Positions 21,390 to 34,404 of a stretch of DNA of 64,000 nt are shown in pieces. The stretch lies in contig CM055100.1 in assembly GCA_029204225.1 (NCBI GenBank), positions 56,029,628-56,093,627 of the forward strand. The letters run 5' to 3'. The number at the start of each line of letters is the position of its first letter. Positions within the stretch are counted from its first letter, which is position 1. Source of the DNA: Diphasiastrum complanatum (lineage: Eukaryota; Streptophyta; Lycopodiopsida; Lycopodiales; Lycopodiaceae). Below the pieces are notes generated by a model. The model searched no databases. It had not been told where the DNA came from and worked only from the letters and a program-made list of their open reading frames with translations. Position numbers and translations under genes: made by a program.

Positions 21390-22100
21390 AGTGTTGTTGT
21401 CCTTTTGCCATCTTTCTTTTACAGTCTTTTCTCCTCCAACTAGCCTCACTGTCACTCTGACCAGGTTCACGACTCTCTTCATGTATTCTCTCTCCGCTCT
21501 CCTACTTCTATTGCATATCTTCTCCACAACTAGCTCCCTTAATCACTTATGTGTACACAAATTTCACCTTCTTTTCTCTCTTTTGTCAGCCACAATTACT
21601 GGCCAACCACGTCTGCTCAGCACTCGATCCTCTCATGTGTTGAAAATATCGCCCGTTGGACACACACCTCTCCCCCTTCTTGTTGCCTACCTCCTCCTCC
21701 TACTTTTGGTCTTTCTCTCACATTTGCTCAACTTCCTATGTGATCATCTTTGCGCACCTCCTCATATATTCATTTTTTGCCTTCTTCCACGCGACCTCTT
21801 ACTCCATCACAACTTGCCTTCCTTGTTGCACTCCATCACTGTCCATTTGTTTCTTTCGTTCTTTGTTACCCATCATTGTCGTTCATCGCCCTCTCCACTG
21901 TTGTCCTTTTTTCTCCTTTGCTATATACCTGATTAGATTGCTACCTTACTTCAGGCCTCTACTATTTTCAGCCACTAGCTCATTGGTTTTTTGCCTATGC
22001 TCTACCTAGCTATCTATAGTTGTCCCAATGGTCCATTGCCCTGTATTTTGAACTTCTTGTATCTGTCTGTTTCCCATCTCTCTACCTTCTCTATTGGACT
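21390..22100. other. Strongly pyrimidine-rich block
   Basis: About 700 bases with a marked excess of C and T on the plus strand. Several long overlapping plus frames here are low-complexity Leu/Ser/Phe/His text caused by that bias and match no family. It may be a decayed transposon leader. Confidence 0.45.
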
Positions 22101-23646
22101 CTCTGTTTCAACATGCCATCTACTTGTACTCCTCAAACTTTGATTAGGAGCCAATCACTTACACGATCATTTGTGTTAATTGACTTCTAGAAGGCTATTG
22201 TTGATATTTCTTCACAAATGGACATCCTTGTTTTACTTGTGTTGTCGACACTTATCAACATTCCCCACCTTTTCATGCCGCCTCTATATTTCTCTAGCTT
22301 CTACTATGTTCTCTCATAATAAAAATATTAATCTAGTTTTAGTTTGTTATGATCCTATTCGCAGGGATATTTGCAACAAGGTCGAGTTATCCATTCACAA
22401 TGAGTCTATAGATGGCAATGAGCTAGACAACTAGAAATTAAAAAGGAAATTTTCTTTTTTCCTTTCACTCGTAGTGTTGTTCAAAAGGTTAAAACTTGTT
22501 ACTATTCTTTTGGTTGGACATTCCTATACGCAATTTTGTATACAAAACATCGTTTGTTTTAATCAAAATCAATTGGATTGACTTCACCACTGCCCTCAAG
22601 CAAGCTATGATTGACCTTATGTATTGTACTAGCTAGTCAGATATCTTTTGTACACTCAAACAAACGTGGTATTTATGGTGAACTTAGACATGATGTGGCT
22701 TGTTTTCTATGATTCTTCTATCTCATGCTACATCATTTGTTAGTACCTTACAACATTAAGTATTCTAATGAACAATTTGTTTCCACATCTGAATTTTTTT
22801 CTAGACGTTTTTCTAGTTATGCTCCTAGGTCCATGGCTCTAGTTGCTCCTTCTCTTGTGTCTTGTCCTTCTAGTCAGCATGTGCCTGATCCACGCTATGA
22901 TGGCCTTCATCTTTGGTTTAATGACAGATGGTCGAGATTCGTTGAAAAAAAATTCTATATTTCAAATGTAAAAGCCTTAATCATTGTGCCCCATGATTGC
23001 AAGCAACCCTATCCCCTCCTATTGTTGTTCACTTTGATTCGCTTAATGTTTCTTGGACTGATTGAAATTGGCCAATCCGAATCGATTCGAATCGACATTC
23101 TGAGGACAAATCGGAGAATCAATTTTGGAGTTGTGAAAAATCAATAAATTTAGGTTATGTGAATATTGGCATAAAATTACTTTTTGTTTAGTTCAATATT
23201 ACATGGATAACGTATTCTTATAATTTACTGTTGAGAGCTCAGCCCATTGACTTTGGTATAGCTCAATGTTAGAAGCTAGAATTTTAGAAGATGGAAGTTA
23301 GATGAGGTCTTTGAAAATGCTCAGTATTAGTCTCTGGTTATTGAAGAAAAACATTATAAATCTGTTCGAGAACGACAAATCTCTGATTTACAAGCATTAT
23401 GTGAACATTAAAGTGATTGATAATATAACCTTCTTGATTAAGTATTCTGCATTTTCATTTATCAAATACTTAACAAGAATTAAATGAAGTACACAAGTGT
23501 AGTACTAAACTTATCATTCATCATCAATGATAGCATAAGCAATGAAGAAGTAAAAATTGTAATGGAGCCTTGATTTAAAATAGTAACTTTATCATGCTAT
23601 TGCAAAAGTTGAAGTAGTTCGCTAATAGCCCTTTCTTATAGCATCT

Positions 23647-23690
<44 letters not shown>

Positions 23691-23936
23691 CACCTACCCT
23701 ATGTACTTACTTCACCTAAATATTAATTGTCATGTATTTGTCCTATAGTGTTCTAGCTTGAGCACAATCTCTGACATAATGATATGATGTGCTTGCTTGT
23801 TAAATGGAATTTGGAATTTAAATTCCAACCTATACAACTCAAATTGTCATAAAGCAGGATTGTTGGATATCATTGTGGTAAATTGACATCTGATAGCAAT
23901 TGTCTCAGGAAAACCGTTTTCTTTGTTGCTATGTAC
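22101..23936. other. No recognisable gene; (GA)n at 23649-23688
   Basis: Short frames without motifs. A 40-bp uninterrupted (GA)n tract lies at 23649-23688. Confidence 0.4.
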
Positions 23937-26416
23937 TCAAGCTTTGATCAAGGACAAGGTCATTGAAGTTGTTTTTTGTTGTTCAAAGTCTTTCTTGAAT
24001 TCTCCGTTAAGAAATGTTGTATGACATCTATGTGATGTACTTCTAGATCTTCGACTGGTGCATATAACAATATCATTATGATTGAAGCGAATTTTATTAT
24101 AGTTTATATTAGGAATTTGAGAGTAACCTTTGGCAACTAGTCTGGCTTTCCACCTGTTTGTCAACACATTTGCTTTATGTTTGACTATGATATCCATTTA
24201 TTTGCAATAGTATTTCCATCTTCTGGGAGCTTTGACAATTGACCAACTTCGGTTCTTTATTAAAGAGTTCTACTCTTTGTCCATTGCTTGCTTCCATTCA
24301 TTTGCATTTGGATGTGCCATAGCTAGGTTCTTCAACAAAAGAACAAGAGACCATGTTATTGATGAGCTTTCTAGGTAGTTGAGACAATTTAGTAGGCTTC
24401 TTCACAAATCTCTTTTGGATTCCATTATCATCATTTGTATGATTAGGTGAACTTTTTTAGTAGTATGACCCCTAGTTGCCCCTTACTGAATATTTGGAGC
24501 CGCTTCTCTTTCTATAATGGGATTAAAAATTCTCGAAAGGGTTGCATTAAGTACTTCGCCTTCTGTTTTGAAATCATAAAATTGATTTTCAATAAAAACC
24601 ACATTCTTGTTGCCCACAGAAGTCTTTATTGATAGTGAATCATAGAGTCCATATCACTGAAGGTGTCACATTCTAAAAAACTTTTGTGCAACAATTATTT
24701 TGGCTATATGCAGCTATAGCAACCGCTTTGATCCAACATGTCTTAGGTAGCTCATCGTGTTAGCATGCACCTTGTAGTTTTTACCAGTGTCCAATTCTTT
24801 CTATTTGTTACCCCATTTGATGAGGAAAATAGTTGATGATGAATACAATCAGTTGAACAAACTCTTTGAATTTTTTTGAGATTAATTTACCTCCACCATT
24901 TGTCTTATGGTTTAATATTTTTTGAGAGTTGATATTTAACATATACCTTAAATTGTTCATAACAATTAAGGGCTTCTGATTTTTGCTGAATGAACCAAGA
25001 CTGTTGTTCTTCTAGAATAGTCATCAATAAACCTATGCTCTTACATAAGACCATACAAATCACAATGTATCATTTCTAAAAGTTCCTTAGCTTTGTGAAC
25101 TTGATCAGACTTGAATGACAACCTTGTGTGTTTACCAACAATACAATTATCACGCAGTAAAGAAGATTGACATTTTGAAAAATCTAAGTCATTGACTAAG
25201 TTTTTGTCAAATATGTGTTTCATGGTCTGATAATTGTCATTTCACATTCTTGTCGACCTAACTAGTGACTAAAAGAGCATTATGATTGGAAGATCTACAG
25301 CTTGTACAAATATTTGTGTGTCGTTCTTAATGCCATTATCTGAATCACTATCTTTATTAGAGATAATACTTGAATTTAAATAAAACAAACTCGTGTCCCA
25401 AATTAGCAATTCAACTTATTGACAACAATTCCTTTGTCAAATTTGGAACGTGCAACACTCTAAGTAGAAACTTGGTAAATCCATCTCTACGGCTTAACTA
25501 AATAGTTCATTTACCAACTATCCAATGTGGACTACTATCCCAAGAAGTACAAACCTACTTGAGATACTCCGAGTACACTTTACAAACCAATTGTTGTGAT
25601 TGGTCACGTGTTCTGTTGTTCTGAAATATAAGTATCAAGATCCAAGATTTTGAGAATCTTCATGCTTGGCTATGAAAGCATTCTGTAGATCTTATGATTC
25701 CTTTCTTGCAATAATAACATTTAATACTTGATGCTAAAGAATAAGGTTTGTCACTAGATTGTTGATTTTTTATTATTGGTTTCACTTGTGAACTAGTACG
25801 GGTCAGATTTTGCTTGACTTTGCTAGTCTTCTGTTTGTTCTACTTTCAAAAAATGTAATAGCCCTATCAGAGTTAGACAAACTTTTTCTAATTTTCTCTT
25901 GCAATAACATGATACGACCCTTTGAAATGTTAACTTTGATTATGTTGACATAATCATAGTCTAGTTTTTGAAACTCTCTGGTAGACTTGATAACAAAGTA
26001 ATGACGACATTAGAATCATCCACAACAGAGCCAATCAAAGCCATTTATTTCAAGAATGACTTGAAATTATTCACATTTACAATCATGGATTTTGATTCAT
26101 TCATCCTAAAAAAAAGAATCTACTTCTTAGCAACAACTTCGAACTTACATCTTGGACTTTGTAAAGTCTACTTGAGATGTCCCAAGCTTCTTTAGAGCTA
26201 CTGCTTGTGTTGATGTGAGAAATCCGAAAATCTTTGAAGGCTCGATGCAATAGTGCCAAAAGCTTTCTCATCTTTTTGTTTCTATCTGACAATAGCATGT
26301 AGGGCTACTTCTAGCTGTACATCAGCCTAGGGAAACATTCCGAGTTTAAATTTCCACACATGAAAATTATTTCCATCAAACTTTTTGATGATTGTGTTGT
26401 CATTAGAATAATCCAT
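23937..26416 (-). pseudogene. Decayed Ty1/copia gag-pol (copy Q)
   Basis: Read downward from ATG 26416: MDYSNDNTIIKKFDGNNFHV then WKFKLGMF (gag start), HINTSSSSKEAWDISSRLYK and VQDVSSKLLLRSRFF (gag), scattered protease-region text, GAG_pre-integrase and integrase start at 25223-25041 (CIVGKHTRLSFKSDQVHKAK then ELLEMIHCDLYGLM), integrase remnants near 24750 (CWIKAVAIAAYS), and RT start at 24197-23937 (NRWKARLVAKGYSQIPNINY). Order and spacing are those of a copia polyprotein. The element is full of stops and ends inside RT. No LTRs were located. Confidence 0.8.
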
Positions 26417-27512
26417 TTTCAATGGATGATGATTTTAAAATGAAATGTCACTATATCAGTGAGTGAGAATCCTTATCAGCATTTGAGGTTCGGGTTATCA
26501 GAAATCTGAGTTTTCCATGAATAAAATTCTCAAGGTGTTTTTGGTAGGTGTGCACTTGATTCGTTACCAATTGTCAAGTTGATTGTTGTAGTACTTCACT
26601 TGATGTAGGGCGACCTCAAAGGAGGAGGATTTGCCTGACAATATATTGTGTGAAGCTTGTTGTGTGCTCAGAATGATAGAAAAGCCCTGAGCTGGGGTTT
26701 GAAGGTGGAGGATTCTAGAACTCTTGCTAATGGAAACCATTTTCACCTCTGTAAAGTGTTGAGCAGGGGCGCCTTGGTCCAAGGAACGTGATCCTCAAAG
26801 GCCGTGGAGGACCGTGAGACACTGAGGGCGCTAGATCTGTTTTGGTAGAGGGTGGCCATAGCTGGTTTTTGGAGAAGAGAAAAGGTAATACTAAAGAGAG
26901 AGGAACTCGCACCTCGGTTTGGCGACCCCAAGAAAGTGCGTCAGTGACCGTTGAATCGCGGATCAGAGAGATCGGGGCCGTTGATCCTCCAACTACCATC
27001 GGATGTGTTTAAATCCAATTTAAATGTCAATGAAGGGACCTGAAGTGCAAGACGCACTTCAATTTCATTAAAATAAATTTGGAGTTGGGTCTTGAAGTTT
27101 TTGAAATTTGAAGTTTCTTCAAGGGGAAGAATTAGTTCAAAAACTAGAGGAGCCCCTATTTTGGCCTCCTTTATTCGTTTTGGCCCAAACAAAGGACTAT
27201 AGACTCCAAATGAAGGGCACTCATACTATACTTGCAAGTATGGTACTTGAAAACAAAGTGTCACAGAGAAACCATTCAATGGACGCCAAAAGTCATTTGT
27301 CCTTTTCAAGGAGCACCTAGTTGGGAGCGTGCGGTGGAAATCATTTCACAAACGGAAATGGTCTTGACTTTCAATTTGCCAACTAAGCAGCTGGTGGCTT
27401 GGTAAGAGAAAAATTGTAGGTCATTAATTTTTTATTTCTAACATCGCCATTGGACTCAAGATATACTCCTTTTAGCCTAGAAGTGCATTTTTAAGCAGTT
27501 TGGAGATTGTTA
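26417..27512. other. No recognisable feature
   Basis: Between two divergently oriented copia remnants. It may hold leader or LTR sequence of either; no repeat pair or primer site was found. Confidence 0.35.
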
Positions 27513-28050
27513 ATGTCAAATGAGTCAGTTTTGGACGAGGCAAGTAAGTTGGATGACAATTACAGTATTCGGAAATTCAAAACGAAAAGCATTCTCATGG
27601 AGAAGGAGCTCTAGGAGATTGTGACATGTGACCAAACACCACTCCAACATATATGAGGGCCTATGATAAGAGGCCGCAAAGGGCGCTATCCTTGATCAAT
27701 TTGTCGGTGAAAGGCCATGTGATAATCCACATTCGTGATGCAGTTACATCCAAGGGTGCTTGGGAAGCATGGAGAGTCCAATATCAAACCGTGAATACAT
27801 CTCGCATGATGTTCTTGAAGCCCAAGCTTAACACCATACGGATGGAAGACAATGAGAGTGCAAGATCCTTCTTCACCAGGATCAAGGAGTTGAGAGATCA
27901 ATTGGTTGCGATCGGTGAGTCCATAATAGATGTTGAACTAGCGTATTAGAAGGCTTGTAAATGTTCGTGAGCAGCATTGCATTAAGGGAGAGATTGCCCA
28001 CCTTTGAAGACCTGCACAAGATCCTTCTACATGAAGAGCAAAGGCGTGAG
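27513..28050 (+). pseudogene. copia gag, first half (copy B, interrupted)
   Basis: Starts at ATG 27513 (MSNESVLDEASKLDDNYSIR, KFKTKSILMEKEL then stop), shifts frame near 27650 to ALSLINLSVKGHVIIHIRDA, VTSKGAWEAW and LKPKLNTIRMEDNESARSFF, and reaches LHKILLHEEQRRE at 28050. At 28051 another copia LTR begins. The gag appears to resume at about 30317 with GTQDDQTLVAKDKQKGWKC and the zinc knuckle. This is a gag gene split by a later insertion. Confidence 0.75.
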
Positions 28051-28189
28051 TGTTGGAATTCGATGCTCAACTTCAACTATTCAATAATGAGCATCCTGAA
28101 AAACCCAAAAACAGAAGGCTCGAATAAACATCGGGTTTAGGAGAGCTTGTCGAGACTGGGACATGGATCCATCAATATCAAGGATACAT

Positions 28190-28796
28190 AGATAATTCGC
28201 ATATGTAATACTCAAACAGCCAAGGATGCATGGGACATCCTAGCAACCTTGCATGAGATCAGCGATGTTATGTCCAAGTTATATTTAAGGAAGAAATTCT
28301 TCAACCTAAAGATGTTTGAAGCAAAAAGTGTTACAAGTCATATCAACACTTTAAAAAATCTTATGGAGCAAATGGCTGCAATTGGCTCAGTCATTGAAAT
28401 TTTCGATGTTATGACTCTACTATCGAGTCTTCCTAAAGCCTATGAAAATTGGGTCATAATAATTTCGACCCATGAGCAAATTACTTTATCAAGAGCAAGA
28501 TGCCTCTACAAGAGGAAATCAGAAAATCTACATCCTCCTCAAACTCAAGGTCGGATCCTCAAGCTCTATATTCCAAAAATTAGAAGTTCAGATCCAAAAA
28601 GAAGAGCAATATGCAGTTAGGATCGAATTTTGACTCAGGCTCGAATTTTGGCTCAGGGTCGAATTCGAACACCTCATCTTTCCAACCAAAGCATAAACTA
28701 TTCTGTAGATATTACAAGAGAACTGGACATGAGATCAAGGACTGTAGAACTTTGAAATTACACAGCAGCAAGAGAAAAATGAAACAGCCTTTATGA
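28190..28796 (+). pseudogene. copia gag (copy A3)
   Basis: Reads TAKDAWDILATLHEISDVMS, KLYLRKKFFNLKMFEAKSV, VMTLLSSLPKAYENWVIIIS and, after a frameshift near 28500, the zinc knuckle at 28700-28745 (FCRYYKRTGHEIKDC), where the second Cys of CX2C is Tyr. Closely similar to copy A1 gag. Confidence 0.82.
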
Positions 28797-29090
28797 CCAA
28801 GGTCGGAGAACAACAGGATATCAACACATGACTCACCATCAAGACTGGTTCAAAGATTATAAATCTTTCACCCACTCTCGAGTTGTGCAACTTGGAGAAA
28901 ACTCATCACATTCGATTCAAGGTGAAGGAACAATATCGAATTTCAGAAAGGTGAAGTCAAGTTGCTGTCGAACGTTCTCCACGTTTCAAATTTGACCAAG
29001 AATCTGCTCTCAGTTAGCAGAATCACTAATTCAGATCGGAGGGTCGAATTCGATACAAACGGCTGCATCATCCTTGACAAAAGGCTCCAG
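28797..29090 (+). pseudogene. copia protease remnant (copy A3)
   Basis: Broken text equivalent to copy A2 TKVGEQQ, HMTHHQDWFKDYKSFTHSRV and SNLTKNLLSVSRI spread over several frames. After about 29090 the text jumps to the RT linker, so the whole integrase has been deleted. Confidence 0.7.
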
Positions 29091-29249
29091 GATCGAAAAT
29101 CAGAAAATTGATACAAACTCAGAAAATGAACCAGAATCTCAACAGGTCGAATCACATCAGGGGGTCGAAACTCAACCAAGAAGATCGCATTGATCCAAAC
29201 AACCTCCAACACGATTTATGGACAGTGCAACCTGCTACTTCGTGCAGAA

Positions 29250-29900
29250 ATTAAATACAGTCTTGGAGGTGATGTCTACACCTGATGATGATTAATGGAA
29301 AGCAACGATGGACACTGAATTCGATTCTTTGATAGAGAATCAAACGTGGACAGTCACTGAGCTGCCAAAGGGAAGAAATCTGATTCCATGCAAATGGATA
29401 TTCAAGGCGAAGTATGATGTTGAAGGAAGGCTAAATCAAAACAAAGCCAAGTTGGTTGCCAAAGGCTATTCCCAGATTCCAGATCTAGATTATTCCAAGA
29501 CCTTCAGCCCAGTCGTCAAATATGCTTTGATCTGTTTGCTACTCTCATTTGTAGCCGCAACAGATCTCGAAGTCCATCAAATGGATGTCCAGACCGCTTT
29601 CCTCAACAGGACCATTGAAGATATTTTTATGTTACAGCCAGAAGGATACGAGTTGAGGGGTAAGCAACACCTTGTGTGCAAAATTCACAAGGCACTCTAT
29701 GGGCTGAAGTAGTCACTTAGAGCCTGGGTCCAGAAAATAAATACATTTCTTAGTGAGAATGGTTTCATTCCAAACTTTGCAGACTCGAATGTCTACTTCA
29801 AGTATGTATCGAATTTTTTCATCATTATTACTCTCTATGTAGATGATACACTATTATGTAGTGACAATCTGAATCTGATGATGAAAACGAAATGCATGCT
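29250..29900 (+). pseudogene. copia reverse transcriptase (copy A3)
   Basis: Open frame 29308-29709: MDTEFDSLIENQTWTVTELP, LIPCKWIFKAKYDVEGRL, KLVAKGYSQIPDLDYSKTFS, LEVHQMDVQTAFLNRTIEDI, LVCKIHKALYGLK, then TAG at 29710. Reading continues to RAWVQKINTFLSENGFIPN and the intact catalytic YVDD at 29836-29847. Best preserved RT of this family in the window, but inactivated by the stop. Confidence 0.88.
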
Positions 29901-29939
29901 AGCCAACCGAATCAGAGCACATTGTTGCCACGAATACTA

Positions 29940-30197
29940 CAAAGGAGGCAATTTGGCTGAGGCACCGGCTAGTAGAAATCGACCTTGCACAATCACATCC
30001 AACGACCATCTTTTTTGACAACCAAAGCACCATAGCTCTCTCTCTCTCAATCCGAGATTTCATTCTTGAAGCAAGCATATCGAAATCAGATATCACTATT
30101 TGAGAGAGAAAGTACAAAGCAAGGAGGTTTTGTCAAAGGAGCATCATCTCATATTCAACGACATGTTGAATTTGAAAATCAAAAGTTTTTAGGATCC
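29940..30197 (+). pseudogene. copia RNase H end (copy A3)
   Basis: Degenerate equivalents of the copy A2 RNase H end: EATIWLRHRLVEIDLAQ, FFDNQSTIALSLS, HIEIRYHYLREKV and HLIFNDMLNLKIKSF, followed by the purine-rich GGATCCCCATTAAGG and the LTR. The region between YVDD and this point is deleted. Confidence 0.72.
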
Positions 30198-30316
30198 CCA
30201 TTAAGGATGCTCAGCCTCAAATCCATTCAATAATGAGCATCCTAACAAATCCAGAAATAGAAGGCTCGAATCTCTGAACAGAGGGTCGAAAAATTTAGGA
30301 TCGAATTTTCTGTTAT

Positions 30317-30880
30317 TTTTAATCAAGGCATGGCACTCAGGATGATCAGACATTGGTGGCTAAAGACAAGCAAAAAGGTTGGAAGTGCATTCCTAAGAAG
30401 GGCAAGGATAATGAGGATGAGGAAGAGTCATCATCGAAGTCCAAGAAAAAGAAGGGCAAATGTTATTATTGTCATAAGCCAGGTCATTGAGTGAGAGAAT
30501 GTTACAAAAAGAAGACAAATATCAAGCAGGGGAAAGTGAAGCAACAGGGCAACATCACCAAAGATGATGCAAAAGAGGATGAGACCAATTTGTTCTCATC
30601 GACACTGGCATCACATATTGAAAATGGCACTAGGTGGTTCATTGACTCGGGCGCTACTAGGCACATGACTAAAAAATGTATTTGGTTTGAGAACTTCTCA
30701 CCAATCCATGATGGGAAAAATGTCACGCAAGCCAATGGGCAAGAGTGCCAATTTGAAGGAGTCGGGAATGTGCTAGTGCAATTTCTTGATGGCAAGATGA
30801 AAAACATCTCAATCTACTTTACATGCCAGGACTTACTAAGAGCTTACTTTTTGTTGGGGTCATGGCTAATCAATGGTTGA
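30317..30880 (+). pseudogene. copia gag end and protease (copy B, resumed)
   Basis: Frame GTQDDQTLVAKDKQKGWKC, an acidic/basic linker, zinc knuckle CYYCHKPGH(stop)VREC at 30460-30505, then the open frame 30491-30880 with the protease motif FIDSGATRHMTKKC and the following GQECQFEGVGNVLV. It continues the gag cut at 28050. The protease frame ends at 30880 near a (CA)n tract (30895-30952); integrase and RT are not seen. Confidence 0.8.
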
Positions 30881-32349
30881 AATGTGAGATGAGAGAGACA
30901 CACACACACACCCACACCCACGCGCGCTCACGCGCGCACACACACACACACAAATGATGCTTTGTAGGTATTGCTCACTACATGAGATATGAGATCTCAT
31001 GTGTGGATGTTGAAAATGGTACTATAGGCTAGCCTAGCTAGATGGAGTTGCACTTTGCTAAATACCCAATCTAGGCTCTTCTTCTTCAAATTCATCTTCA
31101 ATCTTGAATCTCTTATGTATGGTAGCTTCATGTATCTTTGGCAAGGGAGCATTTTCAAAAGGCACTTAGATTGTATCATCAATAGGACCTGATCCTACAT
31201 AACTTGCTATTGGTCATAATGTTTCGTCTGGTCAAGGCCTCTACCAAGAGATGAAAAATCAAAAAATAGTGGCAATGGGCTCATGGGGATGTCAAATTGG
31301 AGATCAACACTCAAAATTTGGGATGGGAGTCGGAGAATAGTCATGAAATCCCATGTTGGGAGAATACACTCCTATTTGCACCACTACTATGTGGAGGTGA
31401 GCTCTCATTATACACAAAAAAAACTTTTTGAGAGAATCAATTTTTTACTTGCATACTCTTTGTACTTTCTCTCTCTGCCCGAGAGCTTGCTTATTTTCTC
31501 TCTCTACCCGAGAGAGAGATGCTTAGAAGGCTCTTCCATGGTGAATTTTATGTAGATTTTTCAAGGGCATGTAAGAAACTTGCTTGACTTTGGATGATGA
31601 TAACTTTTTGTGTGACAGAGCTCTTGGCTAGATTCAAAGTGTGTTAGATAGCTCTTGAAAATCTATGTTGATCTAGCTATGCTTGATTTTGTGCAAACTC
31701 TCATGCATGTAGGTCTTGATAGATCCTTGCAAGGTCCATAATTCCATACATGCATCTTCTGTATAATCTTGAAATAATATAAAATCTCATTTTGAATTCA
31801 TCCCAAGTTGCAAATGCGATATACACTAATTTCAAATTGATTTGCATTGGTGAAAAAGATAGCGTACATGTCCATCAAAGGGGTTCAACAAATATGAGCC
31901 ATCCAGCCATTAGCAAAGGTCTAAACTAAGTTTGCAAGTGGATAAAGTTGGCCTAAATTGGAAAGATTCCATCACATCTAATAAATACATGAATTTCATT
32001 GTACATATTGTATGACCCATTACGAATAAAAAATATGTGAGCTTGTTGGCATTTTGCATATGTGAGTTCAATCGACAACCTTGGTTTAGTTGTGGCCTAG
32101 CAATAGGACTTAATCTAAATCACGAAATGCTAAATTTTAAGTTGAACCAAAAACTTTAAAGTTAGTTAAGTCTTGTAAAGAAGTGGGTCAATGAAAAAGT
32201 GCCACGTCATGAGCTTTCCCTTTCCCTATGTATGGTCCAATTTATAAGTGAAAAAATTCCGCTCCACATGTTTTATGACTAGTGGGAGTAAAGAATAAGT
32301 AGTCCGGTTTACAATTTACATATGTGAGTCTAGACTGACAAAACTTGGT
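30881..32349. other. Microsatellite and no recognisable gene
   Basis: A (CA)n/(CG)n compound repeat covers about 30895-30952. The rest, to 32349, has short frames only. Confidence 0.4.
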
Positions 32350-32794
32350 TGTGACAATCCCTAAAGATCAAGCCCGCAATAACACTCAAAAGTAAACAAT
32401 GGAGTCAAACCAGCCAACCAACTTAAAGCCTAAGATCAGTTACCTAAGCTTCACCCCCAAGCCACAATATGTGAGAGTAGACAAGAATTCAATGAATTCC
32501 CCCTTGTAAGGGGGCAAGTTTCGACATGTATATACATAATGCCATGGAAACCCCTCGTTGACTAATATCACTCTAGGTCTAACTCATACTCTCTCTACAC
32601 ACATACTAGTTGTCACATACCATGTGCTCCACATGTCACAATAGGAATGCATGAGTCCTCACAAGGCTATTAATACATAATTGACCTTGAATGAAATTTC
32701 AAGACAATTAATAATCTTGACAATTGAAGGGCCTAAATATCCATGTCAAAGATTATTCCAAATCCTCTATACTAGATGGACATGGACGTAAAAT
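32350..32794 (-). repeat. Third LTR copy of the chromovirus family (divergent)
   Basis: Plus text begins TGTGACAATCCCTAAAGATC and ends near ATGGACGTAA. It follows the same sequence order as the LTR at 62297-62768 (CCAACCAA, CCCCCAAGCCA.....ATGTGA, TGTCACA..A.TGC, TCCTC.CAAGG). On the minus strand it would run from about 32794 to 32350. No adjoining pol was found, so it may be a solo LTR. Confidence 0.55.
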
Positions 32795-32944
32795 TAGCTC
32801 ACCAAAAGCCTAGTGATCAAAAAACAATTAGTGCCTAATTTAAAAAGACTTGTAAGCTTAGTGAATACTTTGTTAATAAGTAGATCAATGAGTCTGCCAC
32901 ACTATCATTGGTTGTTTTCCTCATGTAGAGTCTGAGTCAGTCAG

Positions 32945-32991
<47 letters not shown>

Positions 32992-34284
32992 ACCATGCAA
33001 GCTAATGCAAGGCACCAAAGAAAAAGTGTGGTGTAAAGAGAACAACTCTTGAGTGGATAGATGAAGAAGATACTTCAAAGACAAAAGAGACAATAGGAAC
33101 ATTTAAGTTGTACAAAAGACTTGGCGAAACACGAAAGACAAGCATCATAAGCACGAAAGACACGAAACACAAAATCTCATAAAACTGTATTTGAAGCAAA
33201 AATGTCCAAAGACAAACATCCTTGTTTTCAAATGACCATTTATTTGTAGAGTGATAGTTGTCCCTCAAATAAAGTGATAGTTGTCCCTCACGAGGCATGC
33301 AAGTGGAAGACTATAACTCGTAAGCTCTACAACATCAATGAGGTGAAAATGATAGCCATTTGATATTCAATGGCAGTGCATAAACATATTTAAAGAGGTT
33401 CATGGCTTTCTCCTTTTGAGAACAGGTTTTAATACTTTTATTCAAGTAGAGTAGGAACTGTTTTAAATGACATGCTTGGCCATGAAAAGAGTTATATGAA
33501 GTATGACACATAGTGTAGTGCTGTAATTTTGGACTTCAATACATTGAAGTTTGACAACGTTGTCAAAACTTGCAGCTAAATGAGCTCGGCTTAAAAGTGT
33601 TATTTGTATATGTTGTCCCATAGGTCCTGTTGGGTCTCTTGTCGAAATCAATAAACATTTCATTTGTATTCTCTCATCCCTCTACTTGTTTAATCTAAAA
33701 CTAGATTCTTCCATCAGGTCAAATAAGGGGAAGCATGCTACAAAACTTGGATAACAACCTGATCTAAAGTGCCAATGGAGGAATCACATCATCCTTTTTT
33801 ATTCGTTCCATATTCTAATCTCTATGATGATTTATTAATTTTCCAAAGACTCATTTCAGGTAAGTTTGATCTTTCCCATTAAAGCAAACTCGTAACAATT
33901 TAGGACTGCCCAAAGTCTTATATATCATTGTGACAGCTAAAGGCAATCCCAGAATTCTTAACCTGGTCCTTTCTAAATGGCACTCATGCACACGAGTTAA
34001 AGGAGCCTAAGCAAGAAAACAAATAAATCTGTCACAACTTTCTGGTGATTGTACATTTTAAGTCTTGAAAGGCCACAAAAGATTCTCAAAATTAGTGTGA
34101 AAACATGATTTACTTGCACAATGATTCAGGAGGAGGTAAACTTTAAGAGCATTATGTGGACATTCACAACTTGAAAATTTCCACATCCACTACCTTGAAA
34201 ATTTGCTAGTGCACAATGTTTTAAACTGATACTAAGGATGGAGTGCAACTTAGAAGTTCCATTCCCAGAAACTCATAAGGTCGG
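32795..34284. other. No gene; (CT)n at 32947-32988
   Basis: A 42-bp (TC)n tract at 32947-32988. No coding, no repeat pair recognised. Confidence 0.4.
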
Positions 34285-34404
34285 CCTTGAACATTTATTT
34301 ATCAAGAAAGCATAATTCTAGAAGTAATAGCCCACAAATTGCAGCCTTGAACACTGACTTTTCAGAAAGCAGAATTCTAGAAGCGATAACCCACAATCAA
34401 CGAC
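34285..34404. repeat. 60-bp imperfect tandem duplication
   Basis: Two adjacent units start with CCTTGAACA at 34285 and 34345 and share AGAAAGCA.AATTCTAGAAG and CCCACAA. They lie about 400 bases downstream of the XCT stop codon. Confidence 0.75.

Larger units (their letters stand above)
28051..30316 (+). mobile_element. Ty1/copia copy A3 nested in copy B
   Basis: The left edge TGTTGGAATTCGATGCTC (28051) and the 3' LTR piece from about 30198 both contain ATTCAATAATGAGCATCCT and AGAAGGCTCGAAT. They are also homologous to the LTR start of copy A2 (4071 downward). Between them lie gag, protease, RT and RNase H fragments of the same family as A1 and A2. The flanking copy-B gag text on both sides indicates insertion. 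The LTRs are short and truncated, the right edge near 30316 is approximate, and no clean target duplication was found. Confidence 0.75.

Noticed and set aside
21391-22009. Membrane-protein genes in the long Leu/Ser/Phe-rich frames
   Set aside because: The hydrophobic composition follows from pyrimidine bias; several overlapping frames look alike and none has a family motif.
22725-23147. 140-codon gene
   Set aside because: No motif, start context or neighbouring exon supports it; the surroundings are repeat-derived.
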